Of a stretch of DNA of 64,000 nucleotides, positions 1-11,039 are shown piece after piece. Below the pieces are notes generated by a model. That model was not told the DNA's origin and searched no databases. It worked only from the letters and a program-made list of their open reading frames with translations. The stretch's first letter is position 1; each line of letters opens with the position of its first letter. Made by a program: the position numbers and the translations under genes. Source of the DNA: Eustoma russellianum (Eukaryota > Streptophyta > Magnoliopsida > Gentianales > Gentianaceae); contig AP025040.1 in NCBI GenBank assembly GCA_036186865.1, forward strand, positions 15,022,817 through 15,086,816, in the 5' to 3' direction.

Positions 1-140
1 AACTTTTAGTTTCATGCACGGAAAAAAGAAAAAAGAAAAATGGTAAATTTTGAAATGGTCACAAAATTTCAAGACTCAAAATGTGATTCTCCCTTAAATA
101 AAATCTCAAAAGAAGAAACATCTGTAGGCCGATCTCGTAC

Positions 141-528
141 ATGAATTCAAGTTGACCGTCTTTGACGAGCTTCCTGACTGTATTCTGCATTCCCTCGCTC
201 TGTTGTCTCCACCACATCTGGAAGAAAGCCTACCAAGCCAATACATTGACAAAATCAACTTACTACGTGTCACTGAATCAACCCAACTCAACATATAATA
301 TTCGAAGAAGTTTTCACAAATTGAACCACCGATTCTATACCTGTTCGACATAAATGAATTTCCGGTTCTTATCAGCAAGCAACGCCGGAATCAGCGAATC
401 CAAAACATTCTGCACACAAGCTCCCTGCACATCCAAAATCAATACAGAACACACTCATAAGGAACGTGCTTTTTCTCACTCAGGTGCACTGTAAGGAACT
501 CCTGGTCAATACAATCAATGTCTACCTT

Positions 529-559
<31 letters not shown>

Positions 560-964
560 TTTTTTTTTTTTTTAACGTTTCGGTATGTTTTTCACTGTGT
601 TCTGTATGTTTAGCTCATTATTTTGTAAGTTTTCTTTCAAATGTTTTTATCCGTATAAACACAAAGATACATAATAACGAACAAAACATTCTAAAAACTG
701 TCGAAACACAAATAATAATAGAAAAAAACACTCAAGTTGACTGAAGTAATTAAGAACCTGAATGGAATTATTGGATCCGACATAGTACTGATCGATAGTT
801 TTCAACCATCCAACATCATCATGAGTATGAGGCACCAAATGAACATTGAGCTTCCCAGGCACAATGCTTGCTGCTGTATTATAAGTCATATACTTCGATT
901 CCGCAGTCAGAGCACTCACAGTCACCAACAACAAACTCACCACTACGAAAATCCTGCTCGCCAT
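141..964 (-). CDS. Alpha-mannosidase (GH38, lysosomal/vacuolar type), 5' part, exons 1-3
   Basis: This is the start of a plant GH38 alpha-mannosidase, an enzyme that removes alpha-mannose from N-glycans in the vacuole or apoplast. Exon 1 is 964..758 (69 codons): a hydrophobic signal peptide (about residues 1-20), then the GH38 core motif HLVPHTHDDVGWLKT with the HDD metal and catalytic residues, and DQYYVGSNNSIQ. Exon 2 is 424..341 (28 codons, GACVQNVLDSLIPALL...FIYVEQ). Exon 3 is 229..141 and opens with AFFQMWWRQQS. All visible introns have GT-AG ends. Exon 3 ends in phase 2 after LEF, splitting what should be an Ile codon, with a GT donor at 140-139, so the gene may continue intact past the left edge. 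Full-length family members are about 1000 residues, so only roughly the first 125 are seen. No frameshift or stop is visible in these exons. A truncated gene copy cannot be excluded from this window. Confidence 0.85.
530..573. repeat. (TC)n microsatellite followed by a T-run, in mannosidase intron 1
   Basis: About ten TC dinucleotides run directly into about 23 T residues. The tract lies inside intron 1 of the alpha-mannosidase gene; on the coding strand it is A-run plus GA repeat. Confidence 0.9.
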
Positions 965-1071
965 TGCTGCTACTGCTACTTGATATTGAAAATGCAGCTG
1001 AGTATAAATAGAAAAACGTTAAAGGTACAACAATTACAGAGCAATCATATGATGCGAACTTTGAGGATAAA

Positions 1072-1078
1072 TTATATA
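1072..1078 (-). promoter_or_regulatory. Possible TATA box of the alpha-mannosidase gene
   Basis: On the minus strand this reads TATATAA, about 107 nt upstream of the proposed ATG at 964. That distance is reasonable for a plant TATA box with a short 5' UTR. It rests only on sequence and spacing. Confidence 0.35.
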
Positions 1079-1553
1079 GTTTTTTTTTGTCGTGAAGCAG
1101 TTTGGTAGTGGTGATTAAGGAGGAATTGAAGAACAAGACGAATGTGCTGCCGCGAAGCTTTAGTATGGGCGACGTGCGTGTTTATCCTTTGATATTTTAC
1201 TTTTCTGTTATTTATTTTGTTAGACGGTGAATGAATTTATAGGCGGAAACAGCAGCGGAGGGGACTGTGAATTACTGCGGAAGAGAGAGAGAGAGAGAAG
1301 ATGGAGAGTCAGTTAATTCGACCTGTTTGCTTGCGGGGAAAAGATATAGCATGAAGACTAACGACCTTATCCTTGTGTAGACTTGGACTAAAAAATCATG
1401 GTCTTCTTCGTAATTTTGATCATGTTTTGTGTCGTTCGTCTCACTCATAAAACTGTGATTTTCATTTATAACCCGTGTATAACTCATAAATATATTTCAT
1501 GTTCAAAAACTATGAATCATGAAATAGACATAATTCATCGTTGGTCTATATTT

Positions 1554-1816
1554 CATTCTATTTTCAATAGAGTTTATGACACATTATTTCTTGACTTTAG
1601 AATATGATGGAATAAAGCAAAATGATTCACTAAATTGGTTGAGATTCTTATATTATGAAGTAGCAGTTGATCGACACGCAATTTTCATTATGAGTGATTC
1701 GGAAACAACCTATGTGTGTTTCTAACACATGAGTATGGTTGCGTACATCCGACCCCTCCATACCCCGCCATAGGCATAGCCTGTAAGACAATGGGGTAAT
1801 GTTGTTGTTCTTGTTG
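1554..1816 (+). mobile_element. SINE with (TTG)n tail, copy A, 18-bp target duplication
   Basis: A 263-bp element ends in GGGGTAATG followed by a TTG-rich tail and is flanked by a perfect 18-bp direct repeat, CATCGTTGGTCTATATTT, at 1536-1553 and 1817-1834. Related copies lie at 3300-3556, 30889-32053 (minus, interrupted) and 62568-62697 (truncated). The paralogous site near 2391-2415 lacks the insertion. Long variable target duplications and the simple-repeat tail indicate retroposition. I did not see a convincing pol III box A/box B pair, so the SINE class assignment rests on tail, size and target duplication. Confidence 0.8.
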
Positions 1817-2551
1817 CATCGTTGGTCTATATTTGTGTTTACTAAATTCATTCATTGGTACATTAGCACATCATATTTCTATTATTGTGTCATCCACACA
1901 GTTACATATAGAGCCAAAAATCTCACTGTAAGAAAACTCTCTTTCTCTCAAAATGGAGGTATTGTTTGCATGCCTCTGATATTTCTCAGACTCTAATAAT
2001 AATTTTTGATGTCGTTGGGATATAATGAATATAATTGTTGTATAGTTGGTCTCCGTCATAAAATAGTAGACTTCACATGTGGCTTACATGTGATCCGCAT
2101 TTGAATTGAGACCATATATTGTGTAGTTTGTTCTTCTCATAAAATAATACGTCTCATATTTGGTCTATAACTAAAACAAAATTATTCAAACAATTATAGT
2201 ATATCGCTCGTTGCTATCACAAAATACCCACGTTACCCATGTATGGTTTCTCTTTCGTTTTCGACCATATCTTCTCATTCTAAAAGACGGTCGTCACAAT
2301 ATATTAGAGTTACATATCTTCTCATTCCGTGTATAAATCATGAATATATTTCATGTTCAAAAACTATGAATCACAAAATAAACACAATTCATCGGTGTTC
2401 TCTATTTGTGTTTACTAAATTTCTTCACTGGTATACTAGCCCACCATATTTATATTATTGTATCATCTATACAGGTACATATAGAGCCGAGAGTCTCACT
2501 AGAAGCAAACTCTCTATCCCTTAGAATGGAGGTATTGCTTGCGCGACTCTA

Positions 2552-2850
2552 GGGGTCTTAACGAACCGAGCCGAACCTAATACTAGGTTTTCGAATTCAG
2601 ATTCGTTTAGCTAAACGAACTGTTCGGTTCGATTCATTTAGCTAAACGAACTTTAAAATTAGTTCGAGTTCGGCTCGATAACACTATAACTGTTTAAATG
2701 AGCAGAATAGTTCGCTAATAGTTCGGCTCATTTTAGTATACCAACCCAAATAGTTGTTCGAATTCGGCTCGTTTACAAACAATTACCGAACTAATACGAA
2801 CTGAATACAAACCAAACTTGAACAGTTCACGAACTGTTCGTTTCATTGAT
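2552..2850 (+). mobile_element. MITE-like repeat rich in TTCGGCTCG/AACGAAC motifs, copy 1
   Basis: This begins GGGGTCTTAACGAACCGAGC and has many short inverted pairs such as GTTCG/CGAAC. It aligns in opposite orientation with 4668-4961. It interrupts the second duplication unit inside an older SINE tail. The 3' end is degenerate, so the right boundary is approximate. No coding capacity. Confidence 0.6.
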
Positions 2851-3299
2851 CAGCTCTATCTGACTCTCACTCTATGCAGTGATAGCTCTTGCTGTCATCG
2901 AGATTTACTGTATATAATTGTTGCATTATTGGTCTTTGTCATAAAATAGTAGACTTCACATGGAGTCACATGTGATCCACAGTTGAATTGAGGCCATGTA
3001 TTGTGTAGTTTGTTTTTCTCATAAAACAATAGGTCTCATATTTGGTCTATATCTGAAACAAAATTATCAAAACAATTATATATATAGCTCGTTGCTGTCA
3101 TAAAATACCCACGTATAGTTTCTCTTTCGGTTCCGACTTTAGTCACAATATATTAGAATTACATATGGTCCTATAATAATATCACAAAGTCCCAAATGTT
3201 AAATATATCTCTGTGTGTTTTCAACACATGAGTATGGTTTCTCTTACGTTTTCGACCATATCTTCTCATTCTAAAAGACGGTCGTCACAATATATTAGA

Positions 3300-3556
3300 A
3301 TTCTACTTCCAATGGAGTCAATGACACACTCTTCCTTGACTTTGGAATATGGTAGAATAAAGTAAAATGACTCACTAAATTGGTTGTACTTCTTATATTG
3401 TGAAATAGCAGTTGATAGACACACCTTGATGCATCATTATGGATCATCGAAAAACAACCTCTGTGTGTTTCTAACACATGATTGCGTATATCTGACTCTC
3501 GTAGCCCACCATAGATGGAAGTCTTTAAGATAATGGGGTAATGTTGTTGTTGTTAT
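3300..3556 (+). mobile_element. SINE with (TTG)n tail, copy B
   Basis: Same family as 1554-1816: the same start region (TTCTACTTCCAATGGAGTC), the central AACACATG block, the conserved AATGGGGTAATG and a TTGTTGTTGTT tail. No clear target duplication is visible, so the ends are approximate. Confidence 0.7.
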
Positions 3557-4045
3557 AATGTAATGGTTTCCACGTACACTTGAAACCCACATCACTATGT
3601 AAAATGACTTTTTATGTACGATGATTTTGGATAAAAGGATTTCATCTGCATTTACACTCCAATTTATGTTCGCATGGATAATATCACGCTCACATATTTA
3701 TCCGCATTTATACTTCAATTTATGCTCGTCTCTGTAATCTTTAGAAATTCTTTGTATACTTTTAATCTTTATTGCATTCCGCATGCCGATGATTATACTA
3801 TCAATGCAAAAAAGATTATGTGCACGTCAATATACATGCATACATATATTTTTATGTATCGTTACGTAAACAAGAGACCACGCCATACATATTTATTAAG
3901 AGTACTTATGTTAGCGTGTCGTTTCTTATAATTGTTATGTGATAACTTTTTATGCATGGACATGTATTTAATGAGCAAGAAGATCATGTAAACAAAGATA
4001 ATCTGTATGACTGCTTAACGACGTGGCGTACTATAATCACGTTCG
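3557..4045. other. AT-rich spacer, no gene recognised
   Basis: A short internal repetition of a CATATTTATCCGCATTTATAC-like phrase occurs at about 3640-3720. I see no coding, RNA or element signature otherwise. Confidence 0.6.
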
Positions 4046-4210
4046 CCGCCATGACATAGTTCAGTTGGTATTCGGATTGAGATTTGTTTCAAAAGGTTAA
4101 GAGTTCGATTTCAGGGACACGTACAGTGTGTGTTCCTCTGCTGGTAGACCGGAAGCCTGGTTTGCGGGGAACACCTTGTGTGGGTCACTGCGTAAATCTC
4201 ATCCAATCTA
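4046..4210 (+). mobile_element. tRNA-derived SINE-like element
   Basis: A box A-like TAGTTCAGTTGG at 4057-4068 and a box B-like AGTTCGATTTC at 4102-4112 have the spacing of an internal pol III promoter, but no cloverleaf follows. The right end is not defined; a tail was not identified and the similarity may extend to about 4360. Confidence 0.55.
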
Positions 4211-4667
4211 AGAAGCCGTTGGACTCCTAATTTGCATTTTCTACACATGTTTTTTGAAGCCGGCGCAACCCGAGATGAGAGATTCACCTTTGCTCCAAGA
4301 TAATCACGTTCAACGTATGTTGTAACGAAGGAATTGGTCCGGATTCGATGAGTATCCTCCATTCCTTATGGGTGAAATTATTCTCATCCACCTTGTTATA
4401 TTTGCATCACTACTTTATGCTTTATGAAACCATTCAAATTTAAAAGGGCTAAAATGTATTCGGAAAAAGTGCCGGTCTTTGTTTATTTTAAATTACAATT
4501 TTCTTTCAAATACTTTCATTTATATTGCATTGTTATTATTCTCGCATGTGAGATATATAACACATTTATTCATAGTATACACACATATGTACACTTGTGT
4601 ATACATACACACATCCAAACCATTAGATATCAACTCTATTCACAAAATTTGTAAATGTGGGAGGATT
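4211..4667. other. Spacer without recognised gene
   Basis: AT-rich, with a run of TA/CA-type microsatellite-like sequence at about 4570-4620. Short ORFs here have no recognisable domains. Confidence 0.5.
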
Positions 4668-4961
4668 GGGGTGTTAAGCAAACAGAACAGATCGCAAACT
4701 GTTCGAGTTCGATTCGTATTTGATTTGAGATTGTTTGTTAAGTTTACTTAAACAAGCCGAGTTTGAATACTTAATTAGATTCGTTAACTAAAACGAGTCG
4801 AACTGTTCGCGAATAGTTCGGCTTGTTTAAACAGTTGTAGTGTTTTTGAGTCGAACTCGAAGCAATTTTGAAGCTCGTTACAGTAAACGAACAGTTCGTT
4901 TAACTAAACAAATCTAAATTCAAAAACCTAATATTTAGATCGGCTTGGTTCGTTAACACCC
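4668..4961 (-). mobile_element. MITE-like repeat with TTCGGCTCG-type motifs, copy 2 (inverted)
   Basis: It is flanked by imperfect terminal inverted repeats: GGGGTGTTAA at 4668-4677 and GTTAACACCC at 4952-4961. Its reverse complement aligns over its length with 2552-2850. The size (294 bp), TIRs and lack of coding capacity fit a non-autonomous DNA transposon, perhaps hAT-related. No clean target duplication was seen. Confidence 0.6.
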
Positions 4962-6239
4962 TTAGGTAGATGTTAATACAAAGACAGGTATAGGACTAAA
5001 ATAAAACATGCATATAAGATAAATATGTATTTTCGGCTAGTTCTTTCTTAAAGTTGTAATTACAGCTTTTAGCCAGAACTTTTAAATGTAAATTTCAAGT
5101 ACCTTAATAGAAAGTTAAAAAAATAATCTTTTTTATTAATATAAAACACATACAATAACAGGAAGAAATTATAAGTCAGAAACAGGAAGTAGAGTTAAGA
5201 AATGATGAAATATACTTTAATAAATAAAAAAGTAGCCACTGTTGGCGGCCTATATTTTGGTGCATTAGTTGGTGCCCGATTGACCTGTTTATTCCATTAT
5301 GATATAAAATTTTTATAAATGTTATAATATTAAGACTTACGTCATGGTGAATTTGAAAAGATAAAGCAAATTTAATAATAAATGCATGCATGTACTTAGG
5401 TGTTCTGAACCACCATACGATAAAATCATAAAATAAGATTAATCGCTGGTTTGTTATATTTTCGATTAAGAAATGGTACTAGTAGTAATATTTACAGTCC
5501 TCCGTGCATCATTATCACATACATGATACACCTATTACAATTAATATATCCATGATTTTAATAAACATTAGTGTTTTTATCTATTACAAATCTCATTATT
5601 ATATGAATTTATTAATGTGTGTAAATTGAATCAAAGTAGATTATCCTTATAAAGTTAAAATAGTACAATCCAATATTCATTATGTTATTTTTGTGATTTG
5701 GAAGGGGAGGCAATTATTATACAATGATAAAACATGTGATAATAAGCTGGGTTGTGATCTCACCGTGTACTATTATCTGGCAAAATAATTTTTAATATTA
5801 GAGAAAATCTTTACATATATTTGATTATTGATTTTCCATATCTTAACAATAGCTTTTGTTGTCGTTATGATGTATTAAATATAGTTGTCGTTGGGATATA
5901 TTAAATATAATTGTTGATGTTGTTGATTATAACGATCTCCGGCCAAAGGTATCATTGTAGCAGTCTTTGATCTTTATGGTAAGCAAACGACGTGCAATTC
6001 TTAAAAATACGATTATTTAGACTAGTCTACAACCCATGATATGTAGTTATATATGTACGAGGACTGTCCAAACAACTTAAATTATTAATATGCTAATATA
6101 ATAAAGAAAGTAATTTATTGTATAAAACGAACATCTGCATTTTGAATATAAATTGAACAGTTAAATCATTTGTAAGTGAAAATATAATAAATAAATAAAA
6201 CACTTTTACGCCAATGTTTGATCATTGTATGCAAGATGG
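4962..6239. other. AT-rich spacer with SINE-tail fragments
   Basis: No gene recognised. Around 5845-5930 are repeated GTTGTCGTTGGGATATATT-type phrases, matching the 3' tail of the second SINE family. The following stretch (about 5935-6015, CTCCGGC...AAGGTATCAT) recurs diverged at about 17180-17260. Gypsy-1 homology starts near 6240. Confidence 0.5.
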
Positions 6240-7640
6240 GCAAGAAAATAATAAGTGTTAGTTCACCCATGTCCAACCATCTCCGCTGCCTCATGTTTAA
6301 TTCTTTCTGAGAGAACAAATACCTTAAGCTTTTATGGTCCGTGAATACTGTGCACTTTTCCCCATATAAGTAATGCCGCCAAATCTTCAAGGCGAACACA
6401 ACTGCGGCGAGTTCAAGATCGTGCGTCGGATAGTTTTGTTCATAAGGCTTTAGCTGCCTTAATGCATATGCAATGACTCGTTCGTGTTGCATCAAAACAC
6501 AACCTAAAAGCAAGGTATTAGACTAAACTTAATTGATATACAAAATTACCACCCTATGCTACAGTTTACGTACCTAAACCATTCTTTGATGCATCACTAT
6601 AAATCATAAACCCATCAGTCCCGGAGAATTGAGCCAATACTGGAGCTGTGGTTAATCTCTTCTTAAGCTCCGTGAAGCTTTGCTCGCATTCCGCCGTCCA
6701 CTCAACCTTGGACTTCTTTTGAGTAAGACGACTGAGAGGCACTGCTATCCTTGAGAATCCCTCGACAAACTTCCTGTAATATCCCGCTAGACCCAAGAAA
6801 CTTCGCAGTTCGGTGACATTGGTAGGTCTAGGGCACTCCGTGATGGCTTCCACCTTCTTCGGATCCACATCAATCCCCTCCTCTGATATCATGTGACCCA
6901 GAAAAGCCACACTTCTTAGCCAAAACTGACACTTGCTAAACTTAGCGTATAATTGTTTCTGCCTCAAAATGCCTAGAACGGTTCTCAGATGCTCAGCGTG
7001 AGTTTGCTCGTCAGGAGAATATACCAGAATGTCGTCTATGAATACCACTACAAACTTGTCCAACTGTTCCCGAAAGACGGTATTCATAAGATCCATAAAG
7101 GCTGTGGGGGCATTAGTCAAACCAAATGGCATCACTAAGAACTCATAGTGGCCATATCTCATGCAAAAGGCTGTCTTTGCAATGTCTTCAGCCTTCACTC
7201 GTAGCTGATGGTATCCTGATCTGAGGTCAATTTTAGAGAAGATCTTGGCGCCCTTGAGCTGGTCAAACAAATCATCAATTCGCAGAAGGGGGTACTTATT
7301 CTTGATGGTAATGTTATTCAACTCTCGATAATCGATATAGAGCCTCATACTACCATCCTTCTTCTTCACGAATAAAATAGGTGCTCCCGAAGGCGAGACA
7401 CTGGGGTGAATAAATTTCTTGTCCAATAACTCCTGAAGTTGTTCTTTCAGCTCTCTCAGTTCTGCTGGAGCCATTCGGTAAGGGGCTTTAGAAATAGGTT
7501 CGACTGCTAGAATTAGATTTATCTCAAACTCGACTTCCCCCGGAGGTGGCACTCCTGGCAATTCCTCCGGAAACACATCAAGAAACTCGTTAACTACTGG
7601 AATTTGTTCAATAGATGGTACTTCTTGAGTACATCCATCG
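6240..7640 (-). pseudogene. Gypsy-1 pol: reverse transcriptase and RNase H, truncated
   Basis: RT is read from about 7640 down to 6574 without stops: EFEINLI near 7520, the FVKKKDGSMRLYIDYRELN block near 7370, MPFGLTNAPTAF near 7110, and the catalytic FIDDIL at about 7045. The RNase H connection follows (SDASKNGLG), interrupted by a 70-nt intron-like insert at 6573..6504, and resumes as CVLMQHERVIAYA...DHKSLRYLF. Homology ends after RRWLDM near 6260, so the rest of RNase H and all of integrase are gone. A one-base frameshift near 7635 separates RT from the upstream protease frame. RT itself looks well preserved. Confidence 0.88.
6504..6573 (-). other. Intron-like 70-nt insert in RNase H region of Gypsy-1
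   Basis: In minus orientation the insert starts GTACGTAAAC and ends CTTGCTTTTAG. Removing it joins GGTTTAG to GTTGTGTTTT and restores NGLGCVLMQ exactly as in the uninterrupted array copies. Unspliced reading stops at once (GGT ACG TAA). Both borders carry TTTAGGT, so it may have arisen with a 7-bp duplication. The length is not a multiple of three. Confidence 0.65.
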
Positions 7641-8091
7641 CATACACTAGGAATCCCTCGGCACCTTTCCTTAAGGCTTTGCAAGCTTGAGCAACCAACA
7701 TATACACCTTCTTGGGAACTTTCTTTCGTTCCGCATCTCCTTGAAACATTATCTCTTCCATCTTAGCACTCTTGACTGTCACTTGCTTCAATCGACAATC
7801 AATGTTGGCGTGATACTTGGCCAACCAGTCCATTCCTAATATAACGTCAAAGTCATACATCTGAATAGGGATCAGTGTGGCGGAGAATATTTATCCTTCA
7901 AACTCTAACTCGCAATCCCGGTACTGCTGGTATGAAACCATAATTTGATCTCCGGCCGCTTGAACAAGGTACGGAGTTTCTAACCACTCAGGCAGATTAC
8001 CAAGGTGCTTAGTGAATCTCTTTGCTACAAAGGAGTGGCTTGCCGCTATCGAAAAGCACGTTGGCAGGTATCTCATTTACTAAAACCGCAC
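7641..8091 (-). pseudogene. Gypsy-1 aspartic protease region
   Basis: It begins right after the intron-like insert (VLVNEIPANVLFDSG, active-site DSG near 8050). A small deletion after DSG shifts the frame into SHSFVAKRFTKHLGN. An in-frame TAA follows EFEG at about 7891, then MYDFDVILGMDWLAKYHANI and a lysine-rich linker, with a frameshift at about 7635 into RT. The domain order matches the array copies. The gene is broken at three places. Confidence 0.8.
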
Positions 8092-8175
8092 CTAAGACCA
8101 TATCAAGTTTTACACAGGGACTTAAACATGTAGAGACTTAATTCACTCTAAATTCAAACTTAATTTAAATTGTAC
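8092..8175 (-). other. Candidate gag/protease intron of Gypsy-1 (84 nt, in-frame stop)
   Basis: Minus strand: donor GCAG|GTACA at 8176/8175 and acceptor GTCTTAG|GTGCG at 8092/8091. Length 84 nt, a multiple of three. Read unspliced, the gag frame runs VVAGTI then TAA. Spliced, VVAG joins AVLVNEIPANVLFDSG, which has the usual spacing to the protease active site in this group. The same arrangement, with diverged sequence, occurs in all three array units (75 nt). Confidence 0.7.
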
Positions 8176-9386
8176 CTGCTACCACATCATTTGCTTCCTG
8201 TATGTCGGTATCGGTCATGACATGAACACGGACATTTGTTCTCAGCTTTGCCCTAGGCTGCTGGGCCGCTTCTCATGGAGCGTTTTTCTTCATCTCGGGA
8301 CATTTTCTAATCATATGGCCCACCTGTCCACATCTGTAACACGCTCCAGCCAACTTTCTGCATTCTCCAACATGGCTCCTATTGCAGTGTTGGCAAATTC
8401 CCACAACTGGCGGGGCTACTGGATTCTGCACTGGAGGTCTCGGAAAATTCTCAACTGGGCCCCTCTTCGGAATCTTGACCCAACGTCCGAGTCTACCGCC
8501 GCTCTAATCTCCTCCATTGGCCTCTTGCCTCTATCCGACAATCCTGCACTAGCTTCCCTTACCTCTACTCTACAGAAGTCACTCTCGACGTGAAAACACG
8601 CGTCCAACATGTCCTCATAAGTTTTCATCCCTGCGTTCACTATTGCCGATTGTATTCTTGAGTCCAAGCCCCTCTTAAACTTTGTCATCTTAAGGCAATT
8701 ATCAAACATAATCGTAGGGACAAACTTACCCAACGCATGGAAACGGTTCGCATGTTCTGACACCGTCATCCGACCTAGCTCCAATCTATCAAATGCTCTG
8801 ATCTTGTCCAGAATTGCCGTCTCTGGTACATAATACTTTAGACAAACATCGTAGAACTGTGCCCACGAGATAGGTGGAGTCATTCTTAATACCATACCAG
8901 CCCACTATTCACTAGCTTTGCCACATAGGGTGTGGCCACATCTACCTTTATTTCCTCAGGCACTTGCACCAGCCTGAAAACACTTCTCCACTTCAGCCAA
9001 CCAATGCTGAGGCTCCTCAGGGTCTGTACATCCTCCAAATTCCAGAACCCTCATCTTTCTAATCTCTTCGAAAAGAATATTCTAGACAAATTCATAGAAT
9101 TGGAGGAAAATCGGAAACAGAGGATCTTGAATACTATTCGAAACTCACTCTGCGTAGATTGACTGAACGTAGAAAACCTTCTACTGGCAGGCGATCGTGT
9201 TTTTCACAGGATTTCTCAACCGGATATTATGCTGTGGTGGTGGAGGAGGTGGAGGCTGCTGCTGCTGGCAAACCCATGTGCAAAAACCGTCAGTGCGTCC
9301 GTGAGCACTTGGGGTAAAACCACTTGCGGTGGCTGGTTTTCCTGTCCATTACCAGAGTTCCTTGTGTTATCTCTTTTTAGAGGCAT
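8176..9386 (-). pseudogene. Gypsy-1 gag
   Basis: Gag packages the element RNA in virus-like particles. The ATG at 9386..9384 opens MPLKRDNTRN...QPPQ, but this frame stops before the capsid region. The best-preserved part, 8895..8416, has the retrotransposon gag core (ISWAQFYDVCLKYYVPETA ... ANRFHALGKFVPTIM ... RIQSAIVNAGMKTYEDMLDAC). Downstream on the same strand at about 8390-8300 is CQHC followed by the zinc knuckle CYRCGQVGHMIRKC (CX2CX4HX4C). The end reads MTDTDIQEANDVVAG at the intron donor. At least two frame breaks make it a pseudogene. Confidence 0.85.
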
Positions 9387-9651
9387 TTTCTCTGAAACGC
9401 CAGCGTTCCATTAGCAATCAGTAGATACAAGATGTTACTGAAAGCTTGAATGCGTAAAAATAGGTGGGGTATGAAATAAAATGTTAATACAAAATTAGAT
9501 GATAAACGCGTTCGCACACACCCAACCCTGATCATACTTAAACTCTAGAGAAATCAGCACTTATAACTAAGGATCAAACTTAAGGGAAAATCATATCTTA
9601 AATTGCTAAAAGATCATGAAACTAAGTTTCTGAGATAGATCTGAAGCCTAA

Positions 9652-9663
9652 GCTCTGATACCA
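9652..9663 (-). other. Primer binding site, initiator tRNA-Met, of Gypsy-1
   Basis: The minus strand reads TGGTATCAGAGC, two bases inside the LTR end (CTACA at 9670..9666). This is the usual PBS of plant Gypsy and many Copia elements. Confidence 0.92.
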
Positions 9664-10408
9664 CCTGTAGCGCCCCGACCCGATACTGGACATCGGTACC
9701 AATGCATCCACCGTTGTCTACTATGAGGACTACGAAGTGTCAAAGCAGATCAAGCGCACATCATCCATGACGTAAGATAAATCATCGAAAACGTCGTAAA
9801 ATTTAAAACTTCACTAACATCAATGTAACCAAAAGAAATACATTGGAAATAAAATGTGTTCGATTAACTGTCTAACATATCCTCCAATACAACATAACAA
9901 ACATCAAGTCTTCCAACTTAAAAGAGAATGATCAAAAATCTATCTACTTCAATGACCATCATCCCAGTGAGCCCACTCGCCACCGTCTTCTACAAATATC
10001 ATTTCGTACTCTGGCTCACCTGAAAAGAAGATGGAGTATCTATTCTTAGCGAAAACATCTCCAGCAAGTAACCCGTCTATACACCTTACAGGACCACACA
10101 CGACGAGTCACCAGTGTATAAGTCATTACCCAAAATAAGGTGTTCGGGTTAGCAAACAACATCTTTATAACAATTCATCAGAACAAATAAATCACATAAA
10201 TGATACGTGAATACGAAAACAAGCATGTATCTAGAATAACATACCACATAAACAAATCATTCACGAATGTCAATCCTTGCATGTCAAGTCTTATGCTTCG
10301 TGAGACATAATGCATGTACTCTTTTAAAACCACACACAAAACCCATGCATATGTTTTCTTTCGTAAACGTGCTATGCGTGTCATTTCACAAAACTTTTCA
10401 TATTCTTT

Positions 10409-10650
10409 GCGTAGCAGAACTTTATACCCTGTGGGTGATCAGTCCACAGCAAAAAGAACTTTATACCCCGTGCTGAAAGGTCCACAGCCCCATAACATAT
10501 AACTTCATACTCCATGCTGAAAGGCCCACGACCCCATAACATATAACTTTATCCCCCGTGCTGATAGGTCCACTGCCCCATAACTTATATCTTATATCCG
10601 TGCTGATAGGTCCACGGCCCCATAAAATATTTTATACCCTGCTATTGATT
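10409..10650. repeat. Tandem repeat in Gypsy-1 LTR, about 50-bp unit, 4-5 copies
   Basis: Phrases of the type ACTTTATACCCCGTGCTGA followed by GGTCCACAGCCCCATAACAT recur every 45-55 bases, each slightly different. Confidence 0.85.
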
Positions 10651-11039
10651 CACAGGTCACGCTTTTACGCCCTGCTTTCATAGGCGTGCACTTTTATACC
10701 TTCCGATCAACCAGCATCCATAGTTTGCTTTTGGAAAACTTTAATCTTCTCTTGTAAACACATGTTCTTTCGTAAAGCAACATGTCAAAATGCGAAGTGT
10801 TCATGTCGTGATGCAGAATGCTCATGCAACTTCATATCAAACATGTAAACATACACACACAACTTACATATCAAGTACAAGATCCTGAACCTCAGACACT
10901 CCACGGTCATACCTTTCTAAGTCCGTTCGTATCCCAACTCACTTTGGATCCAATCTTATCCTTACTTATTCACACTTAACATTTATTCCTCAAGTACACC
11001 TCAAATACCCTTGTATTTTATGATCAAAGGAAGAGAATA

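Larger units (their letters stand above)
1400..3180. repeat. Tandem segmental duplication, about 0.9 kb unit, diverged
   Basis: Two tandem units align by eye: about 1400-2310 and 2310-3180. Shared blocks include the stretches at 1475-1553 and 2330-2400, at 1835-2050 and 2405-2560 plus 2860-2935, and at 2050-2300 and 2935-3170. A third partial block recurs at 3230-3300. The first unit carries a SINE absent from the second; the second carries a MITE absent from the first. Each unit also holds a diverged 3' part of a second SINE family (CTCTCTATCCCTTAGAATGG-type motif), the one seen cleanly at 30087. No coding potential seen. Confidence 0.75.

Noticed and set aside
4046..4120. Functional tRNA gene
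   Set aside because: Box A and box B are present but no cloverleaf, acceptor stem or anticodon arm forms; a SINE head explains it better.
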